In this document: positions 57,486 through 64,000 of the stretch, in pieces
How positions within the stretch are numbered: the stretch's first letter is position 1
Layout: the number at the start of each line of letters is the position of its first letter
Origin: Papaver somniferum
Lineage: Eukaryota > Streptophyta > Magnoliopsida > Ranunculales > Papaveraceae
Length of the DNA: 64,000 nt
Reading direction: 5' to 3'
Assembly (NCBI RefSeq): GCF_003573695.1
Contig: NC_039363.1
Span: 126,277,302-126,341,301, forward strand
The notes under the pieces: generated by a model
What the model was told of the DNA's origin: nothing
The model's database searches: none
What the model saw: the letters and a program-made list of their open reading frames with translations, nothing else
Position numbers and translations under genes: made by a program

Positions 57486-59135
57486 ATGTCGAACTGGTAT
57501 GATAGAAGCCAATACAATGATTATCGACCTGAATTTGAATATGGACATCATCCTTTCTATGACCATGTTGGGAATAGTGGTTGGGAACGCCATCCTTTGG
57601 AAGGATATGGGTCATACCCTGGTGAGCCCAATTACTATCCACACATGCATCAGTCTTACGAGCAAGAAGATTATAGTACTAGTTCTTCGTCTCTAGAGGA
57701 TACAATCAAACTATTGAAAAGTAGTCCTTTTTATGATCCCTCTGTTCCTATTCCTCCTTTAGAAGAGTCCCTCAGGAAGTTAGCTGAGTCGACGCGTAAG
57801 TTAGCTGAGATGAATAGTATAATTATAGATGAAAGAACTACAATAATGAGTGAACCTTCTTTAGAAGACAACCTCAAGCGGATAGCTGAGACGAACGAAA
57901 GAATTGCTCGAAATTACTTGAATTGCCAATATAGTGATCCAATAATACCCTTGAGAATGAAGATAGTTATTTACATAATCAAGATAACAAGGTTAGAATT
58001 GGTAGCACTACTTGTTTTGATGAGGTTCTTTTTTCATGTTATTATGATGAGGATAGTGTTGATGGAGAATCATACTTATGTAGGAATAGTGATCAGGAAA
58101 TGGTTACTCCAATTGAGCTTTACAATGATAATATTATTTCTAGTTCAAATCCAAATAATTTTAATAATTATTCACCTATTCAAAAGGACAGGATTTACTA
58201 GAGATACCCTCGTTTTAGACGATGTAGTATTTCCTGTTTACAAAGCCGATAATGATTTAGAGGAACGAGTTTATTCTGAGAATAATGTTTTAGAGTCTAG
58301 CGATTTAGAAACAATAGTCTTAGACGAAGAAGATGAACTCGTAGAGATGAGTGAGGATGAACCTGACTTAGAAGAATCAATTGACCATTTCCAGGAATCT
58401 GATGACCTAGAAATTAGGGAAGTTGTGACTAGTCTTTCTAGAGACACAGAAAACTCTAAGTTTGGGGGTGATTATCATTCTCCATGTGCTTTAACTCTTA
58501 GAAAGTTCCCTCGTGTAGGACTTGACATTTATGCCTCAACCATATTACAAGATTATCTTCATACATGTTTTCCCGAACCTAATGATGTCCATAGAGAAGC
58601 TCAGTTGTTAGAAACCCATCCTCTGGTTGATGTGGTTAACCCAGGCTATGATACCAAGATTGACTTTGTTTTCCCACCAAAAACTTTTCTTCCAATTGTG
58701 GGAACATATGATTTTCAGATGTGTCGGATATTAAGTTTTGAGACTAAACCTAATTACTTTAGGATATTAGGGTCGACACATTTTCTTAAGAATGACCATT
58801 ATTATGGTCAACTTTGTGAGTCAAATCTAATTGACTTAGAGGATCCCCGATTATTCAGGTTGTTGTTATGTGCTTCTAAGTTCTTAGTTGAGTTTTTCCA
58901 GACTCTAATACCTGAACCGGATCTTAGCTTTGAGGAAATCCAACCGATGAAAACCTTTTATTTAGACCATTTTATAGAGCCTGAACCTGAACCACAACTA
59001 GATGTAGTTGTCTTAAGCAAGGGTATGCTCGGTATCTTCTTGGCCTGTTGCGGTTTCCTCTTCTTGTGGGTAACACTTTTTGATCCAGATGACCCACAGT
59101 TATTCCGGATACTATTATATGATTTTACGTGGTGA
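57486..59135 (+). pseudogene. Gag-like single ORF with paired frameshifts and C-terminal hydrophobic segment
   Basis: I chose the ATG at 57486 (MSNWYDRSQYNDY) over the in-frame ATG at 57459, because its product is Tyr/Pro/Ser-rich like plant retro-element gag N-termini. Two related helical modules follow (LEESLRKLAESTRKLAE and LEDNLKRIAETNERIA). From about 57945 to 58190 the open frame is abnormally hydrophobic, while the +2 frame there is acidic and Asn/Ser-rich (LENEDSYLHNQDN, FDEVLFSCYYDEDSVDGES) like its flanks. This implies two compensating one-base changes. The C-terminal half is a folded-looking unit (PRVGLDIYASTILQDYLHT, ETKPNYFRILGSTHFLKNDH). A hydrophobic stretch, GMLGIFLACCGFLFLWVTLF, lies near the end (59023-59082). 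No zinc knuckle was found. Confidence 0.6.
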
Positions 59136-60168
59136 CTAATCCTTGCTTAGTCTGGCAGAAGACTTTAAACTTAGCACTTTTTGGGAGGTAACCCAATATT
59201 CATGCGACACGGTAATATCCTTCCGTATCTCTTTTGCTTCATTGGTAACAGTTTCTCCTTGTTCATGCTTTTAATTTCATCTTTAGAACATTGAGGACAA
59301 TGTTAGATTTAAGTTTGGGGGTATGGGAGAAAGTTTTTAGTTGCAATAAATAAACTCCAGAGACTAGAAATTTATGCTTATTAAGGCTGGCACTAACTAA
59401 TCTAAGTGGATGGAAGCATTTTGGTTGTAGGATTTGAGGAACCAATCTGATTAGATGGAAACATCTAGAAGAGTCTATTCATAAAAGCACAGAGCTCAGG
59501 TGTTAGAAAAGAAAACATGGTAGTTTCGCTATATCCTCGTGATGGAAACATCGAAAGAATCCTGATCACTTTTTTTTTTACCATTGCTAGGGTGAAATAG
59601 AGTGATTGAGCGAAAAAAAAAAGAAAAAAAAATTGAGACCAGACCACCAGACCAACCGGAATAAATACAATAAAGTCGACCACTGGTACCCTTGTATATG
59701 CCAGCTGAGTTGACCTAGAGTTAGGATTATCAACCACTGGTTCCCTTGTATTTGCCAGTGTGTTGATATTAGTCCAGACCAGTATCTCAGTCCATTAGGA
59801 TAGGTTCACCTTAGTCAACATCATCCACATTTTTCTCTACATCCATCTTCTTAATCTATCCATGTGATTGGTTGACTCCGGTTTATGATGTCCAGAAACT
59901 ATCTGAGTAGAGCTCTGTCACTTTATATGAATTTTAGTATGCTTGAGTGCAAACTCGTGTACAACAATTGGAATTTCGCATCAGGGTACTTCCTCCTATA
60001 GTCAATAAGTATGCCAACCAAGGAGATTCTTTAGTGCCTTCCAAGGTTCTGCATAGATAGCTAGGGTCCGGAGTAATGGTTTTGTGGGAACACCTCTGGT
60101 AAACCCTCCCGAGATTAACTCGGTTTTATTTATTTTTTATTAGTTTTGTTCGAGGACTAGCAAATAAT
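59136..60168 (+). other. 3' non-coding region of the LTR element with two hairpins
   Basis: Holds GGGAGGTAACCC (59184-59195), ACATTGAGGACAATG (59287-59301), an early TTAAGTTTGGGGG copy, and two adjacent hairpin-like blocks at 59674-59713 and 59729-59767. Each has the pattern CCACTGG...CCCTTGTATnTGCCAG. No gene. Confidence 0.6.
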
Positions 60169-60183
60169 AAGTTTGGGGGTATT
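60169..60183 (+). promoter_or_regulatory. Polypurine tract
   Basis: AAGTTTGGGGGTATT ends directly at the 3' LTR start (60184). An upstream near-copy lies at about 59309-59322. Confidence 0.85.
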
Positions 60184-61721
60184 TGATAGACGTATTTATG
60201 TGTCTAATTTGTCCTCAATGTTTCGTATTGTTAGTACTCGTTTTCGTCCTTATTATGGTGTTTTGTGTATTTTTAGGTATTTTTGGAAAATAAATATTTT
60301 TGGAAAAATCGGCTCGAAAAATCACTCGGAACACCCCCGGAGGACACTTGCTATATGGATCCCAGATTTGGCTAAGGGGCACCCAAAAAAGGCAGATGCT
60401 ATTCGCACCCCACAGCTGGTTAGGGGACACCATCTTCTTCATTTGAAACTTAAAAATTGGCGGGAAAAATGTGGCAGCTCTCTGAGAATGTTTCGATCGA
60501 AATTTGAAGATGTTCTAGGTGGACTAAAGGTCTGAAACTTCATGGGTAGTTGTGATATGTCATAAAAGAGTTGGTATGGGTGTTTGTTTCGATCAAATTT
60601 GGCTGGAAAATCCGTGACAAGGAATATGGGCATCCCGTGCATGAGAAGAATAGTTCACGGGTTTTGGAAGATTTATGCGTGTTCTGCTCATGTATGATGA
60701 CTCTAGCAACACTCTGAACCGTGAAGAAGATAAATGAGGAGATTTTGCAGCTGTAGAAACACGTGAGAAGCTAAAACAGGGAAGAAAATATTCCTAGAAT
60801 ATTTTTCTTCACAGCCGAGTTTAATGAAAATTTGTGAGAGTTATGGCGTGATATTTTGCTGCTGTTGAGTATATATAGGGTGAGGGGATCATAGAGAAGT
60901 GAGGGGGAGAGATTGGGAGAAGTTTAGAGCACCACAGAGTCAAAAAAATCGAATTTGCAGAGAGACCACCTGCTGCTGCTGCTGCCATTGAAGAACACTG
61001 AAGAACACAAAGAACGGACCTGCACCAGCAGTCGTTTTCCTACAGTAATAACAACTCACACCTGTGGGTCGTACATCAGGCAGACTTATTTTCTACAGCG
61101 TTTGCGACACAGCTGCAACAGTCTTATTTTGTCACTGAGGGTCGTAGTTCTCTGGTTTGTAACAAATATAATTCTTACAAACCCGGTTTTATTGTATTTC
61201 TCATATTCTAATCATTTGTAAACCATTTTTGAGCATCAATGAAATCCTTTGAGAGGTTTTCCAACATGGTGAGCGGCTAATTCTCTCGTAACCAAGGCAA
61301 TGGATGAATCTATTCACACATGAACAATGGGTAACTATTTCATTTTCTCTAATATTTAATTATAATTCACTCAATTACTGCTTTTGCAGAGTTCTTAAAA
61401 GTTTACATAATTTTCTTCATTAGTTGTGATTCAATTAGATAGGTTATGTTTTGGTTAGATAATCTATGCTTAAGGGATACAATTAATTTTTGAGAATATG
61501 TTTGATTATTTGTGGATTAAGAAATAAAGGATTAAAAGAATAATTAGAGTTATGAAATATTTGACATCATTCATGTGTAATAGTGAATTCTAGTGTCTTG
61601 GTTACCTCTCGCGCACTTTGTTAATATTTTTGTATATAATTTTATTAAATCTTTAAATTTAATCTTCACAAGTCCGAGAATTTGAACCTCATTATTACAA
61701 CAACAATCAAAATTAATATCA
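60184..61721 (+). repeat. 3' LTR (1538 bp)
   Basis: Matches the 5' LTR, with scattered substitutions and a two-base length difference. TATATA at about 60870-60876. Followed by the TSD CGCGC. Confidence 0.93.
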
Positions 61722-61726
61722 CGCGC

Positions 61727-62632
61727 CAACTAATGGAATTAACGTAGTTACACTCGACCAGTAGTTCACAAAACAATAATCATCTGCGAGAAATCAACAT
61801 CAACGGTGTCATTGAAACAAGACTAACTAGTACTGGCCACAGAAAATTCCCTTTAGAGATGCCCAAACAGTCCTGCTAAAGTAAGTCAGTAGTTTGTAAT
61901 TTCTTAATAAAAGATGATGGGGCCATGGCAGGGCCTACTTTGAAAATTTTCCACATACAGAGTGGAGAAGTGCTCAATTATTTTAAGTACCATATTCACG
62001 AGCGTATAAAGACTTTCTTCTTACATAAAATTATGTAGTGGGGAATCTGAAGATTCCAATCAAGTCAATGTATTAAATACGAATTATTTTAAGAATACCA
62101 TTTTCTCTAAAATAATTTTAAATGGAACTTTCCTGAATACATGAAAGAGATTTGTAACTTTGTATCATGAACATAATGGAAATAGCCTAAAAAGATGATG
62201 CAACTGTACTAAGAAAACCATCTTCTGTAGTTTTCCTAAATTTTCTACAAATGAGCAGGCCGAGAAACGTTTAAAACCCAATAAGCCTTACTGTGGCAGG
62301 CTTATTTCTGAAAGGAAACAAGAAAAGCCAGGACATTCCACAAAGCAGATATGATATCAAAAATGGAAAATATATGAAATTCAAATTTGTTTGATGGGTA
62401 ATAGAGATTAAGATGTGTCGATCTCGAATCCGAATTCAAATTTTGGATCTTAATCATAGATTGAAAACCATGTCATAGTCTTTATAAATTCAAAAATTAT
62501 GGTCAACTTCAAACAGACCCAACATGTGCACAACTATGTACACATTGGCACTCAATAGGTGTACAACTATGTATACATTAGCAATCAATAGGTGTACAAC
62601 AATGTACACATTAAGAATCAATATAAACTTAC
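61727..62632. other. Intron DNA right of the LTR element
   Basis: AT-rich, no supported exon. It carries a GTGTACAACTATGTACACAT array at 62522-62625 (three units), the same unit as at 54075-54175, on the other side of the insertion. Confidence 0.5.
62522..62625. repeat. GTGTACAAC...GTACACATT palindromic minisatellite
   Basis: Units of ~36 bp: GTGTACAACTATGTACACAT followed by TAGCAATCAATAG. Each unit can pair GTGTAC with GTACAC. The same family occurs at 54075-54175. Confidence 0.75.
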
Positions 62633-62681
62633 CACAGTTTCACTGACAACCTTATGCTCAAGGTCCTTCAGTAAAATTAAT
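62633..62681 (-). CDS. Candidate internal exon of the minus-strand gene
   Basis: Minus strand: TGTAACAG acceptor, 49-nt exon, GTAAGTTT donor. After one base it reads LILLKDLEHKVVSETV. Good splice sites and protein-like sequence. It requires a preceding exon ending with two bases of a codon, so it does not join directly to 63457-63610. Confidence 0.4.
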
Positions 62682-63456
62682 CTGTTACAGAATTCCACTC
62701 ATGTTAATTGTGATATATTTAGCCATCAAAATTAACCTGTGTATCATAATGTAGGTTCTGGTAGATCCGAAAGAAAAAAAAGAAGATGTAAGTATCCTAC
62801 ACTAGTAACTAATACATTTTTTTATTTCCACATGTCAAGAACTTCTCCGGGTTTTTATTCAAAAGATAATGATAAACCAATTACACAATCCTGATGGCAA
62901 AAGTAAATTAACAAATTGTAGAAAGAAGAACTTATGCAGCGGAAACATAATAGTAGTCAAAACATGAGTACTTTATTTCAAGTACACTTGTTGAACCATA
63001 TTATTGTTGTTTAACTACATTGAATTCACTGGGAGAAAAGAGAAAAAAAAGGAAGACATACATCAGAAATTTTACACTCAATTATAGGTAGCTTCCATCA
63101 TCACCCGAAGCAATTTAAGGATTAAGGCCGACCCAGTGCCGAATACATTTATCAAAGAACTTCTCAGAGAAATAAAACAAAGTCTAAGGAGTTTTAACTC
63201 TGGACAATGACAATGTATTAATAAGACCCACTAATACGTTATAATAACATAGTAATCTATAGACAACCCACGTTTGCATATATTCAACCTATTTGACCCG
63301 ATTTCAAGTACAAGAAGTTAACATAACAAATCAATTTTTTCTATAGTTCAGGGAACAGAAAATAACAATATAAAATTCACACGAAGTTCTATTAATCACA
63401 TTTTTTTACAGTAAGTACAATAACAAAAACGAATCAAATTAAAGTGATGATATTAC
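62682..63456. other. Intron, with at least one exon probably missed
   Basis: No clear exon found, although the phases of the flanking exons (phase 0 end at 63457, a two-base remainder needed at 62681) require one. A strong polypyrimidine/CCCAG acceptor occurs near 63030 on the minus strand, but what follows is not convincingly coding. Confidence 0.35.
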
Positions 63457-63610
63457 CTGAATTTCTTTACCATTTCCATCGATGACACTCCTAAACATCC
63501 TTAGAAACTTATCCTTCTTGAACCAAGGGACCTGTGGATATTGGATGGTAACCAAAGTGAATGGTGGAGGCGAGAAAAACTTTCCAGAAACGTACTCAAT
63601 GTCATGCAAT
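63457..63610 (-). CDS. Candidate coding exon, conserved-looking
   Basis: Minus strand: acceptor CTTGGCAG, 154-nt exon, donor GTAATATC. The product has LHDIEYVSGKFFSPPPFTL, then QVPWFKKDKFLRMFRSVIDG and NGKEIQ. It joins the previous exon (63691-63728) in phase with a split Glu codon and ends in phase 0. Three successive exons keep one reading frame, the best evidence here for a real host gene. I do not recognise the family. Confidence 0.6.
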
Positions 63611-63690
63611 CTGCCAAGATATAGAACAGTTTACAGAACACCGTTGGAAACATTCAAGAGAAGAAAGCAGCAATCATCTTGAGAACTTAC

Positions 63691-63728
63691 TCAAGGCCGA
63701 TCAGTAAAGGCTGCACGGATGGATGAGA
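63691..63728 (-). CDS. Candidate short coding exon
   Basis: Minus strand: acceptor TGTTGTAG, 38 nt encoding SHPSVQPLLIGL plus GA of a split codon, donor GTAAGT. A shorter version starting at the internal GTGCAG is possible. In phase with both neighbours. Confidence 0.5.
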
Positions 63729-63803
63729 CTACAACACATTATTATGTAAAGAAAAGCTTTATCCACATATGCACAAAATGAGCAGAGAAAATCCCCCAGA
63801 AAC

Positions 63804-63868
63804 AGTTCTGAGGAGAAATCTACAATCCTCCCCTCCAGTAAACTGCCTGGCCTTGTCATCCAGAAGAA
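63804..63868 (-). CDS. Candidate coding exon near the window edge
   Basis: Minus strand: acceptor TTTGTTCAG; after two bases it reads LLDDKARQFTGGEDCRFLLR and T, then a GTTTCT donor (weak). It ends in phase 0, matching the phase-0 start of the next exon. The gene must continue beyond 64000. Confidence 0.4.
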
Positions 63869-64000
63869 CTGAACAAAAGAGATTCAGACATAGCAACATC
63901 GCAAAATTATGAAACAAAGAAAAGGAAAAAAGATTCAAAATGGATCAAATAATTCAATAAATTAAGTTTTACAAACCCCATACATTTAAGAACACATCTA

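Larger units (their letters stand above)
54815..61721 (+). mobile_element. Complete non-autonomous LTR retrotransposon, TSD CGCGC
   Basis: LTRs at 54815-56354 and 60184-61721, both TGATAGACG...TATCA. CGCGC lies at 54810-54814 and 61722-61726. Primer site for tRNA-Asp at 56358-56375, polypurine tract at 60169-60183. The 3.8-kb interior has one gag-like ORF and no visible protease, reverse transcriptase or integrase, so it depends on a helper. 3' non-coding landmarks (GGGAGGTAACCC, ACATTGAGGACAATG, TTAAGTTTGGGGG) resemble plant Gypsy (Athila/Tat-type) elements. LTRs differ by a few percent by eye. It sits in an intron of the minus-strand candidate gene. Confidence 0.93.

Overview
This is plant nuclear DNA, almost certainly from a eudicot. 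It is AT-rich, has GT-AG introns, and contains hAT transposases with BED zinc fingers, a plant mobile domain (PMD) coding region, and LTR retrotransposons primed by initiator tRNA-Met (TGGTATCAGAGC) or tRNA-Asp (TGGCGCCG...). A basal eudicot such as the poppy group is possible, but that is a guess. Nearly the whole window is transposable elements, many nested or broken. The only host gene I can argue for is a set of exons on the minus strand at the right end.

Layout. (1) 1-16735: head-to-tail array of a ~4.36 kb unit (one 5'-truncated unit, three full units, one 3'-truncated unit). Each unit has a hAT leader region, a BED/hAT transposase gene now frameshifted, and terminal-repeat-like motifs. 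The array stops exactly at a retrotransposon primer-binding site (16737). (2) 16736-23847: retrotransposon tissue holding an antisense, stop-interrupted PMD gene (17224-19735), then a very long LTR ('LTR-B', 21031-23847) that contains arrays of ~69 bp and ~220-235 bp tandem repeats. (3) 23848-31150: an inverted LTR-A fragment, gene-free DNA, a non-autonomous hAT element with a perfect 8-bp target duplication (27208-29686), and LTR-like debris.

(4) 31156-49049: a cluster of 'family A' LTR elements. One LTR (34775-37228) has a polypurine tract on its left and a primer-binding site on its right, so two elements share it. The right-hand element's first ORF is split by a minus-strand family-A element (37577-43549, 5-bp duplication AGTGC), which is itself split by a solo LTR-B (37916-40484). 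The split ORF resumes in frame after the insertion and is followed by a broken ORF resembling the 'putative plant transposon protein' domain. LTR copies share U5 but carry unrelated U3 regions, each with its own short-repeat cluster. (5) 49050-52700: LTR fragments and a small Stowaway-like MITE.

(6) 52760-63868: candidate exons of an unidentified gene on the minus strand. One intron carries a complete LTR retrotransposon (54815-61721, 1.54-kb LTRs, TSD CGCGC, tRNA-Asp primer site, one internal ORF, no polymerase seen). The same introns hold clusters of a palindromic GTGTAC...GTACAC repeat. No CRISPR, rRNA or tRNA genes were seen. Nothing here is an operon. The logic of the region is successive insertion, tandem amplification and LTR module exchange.
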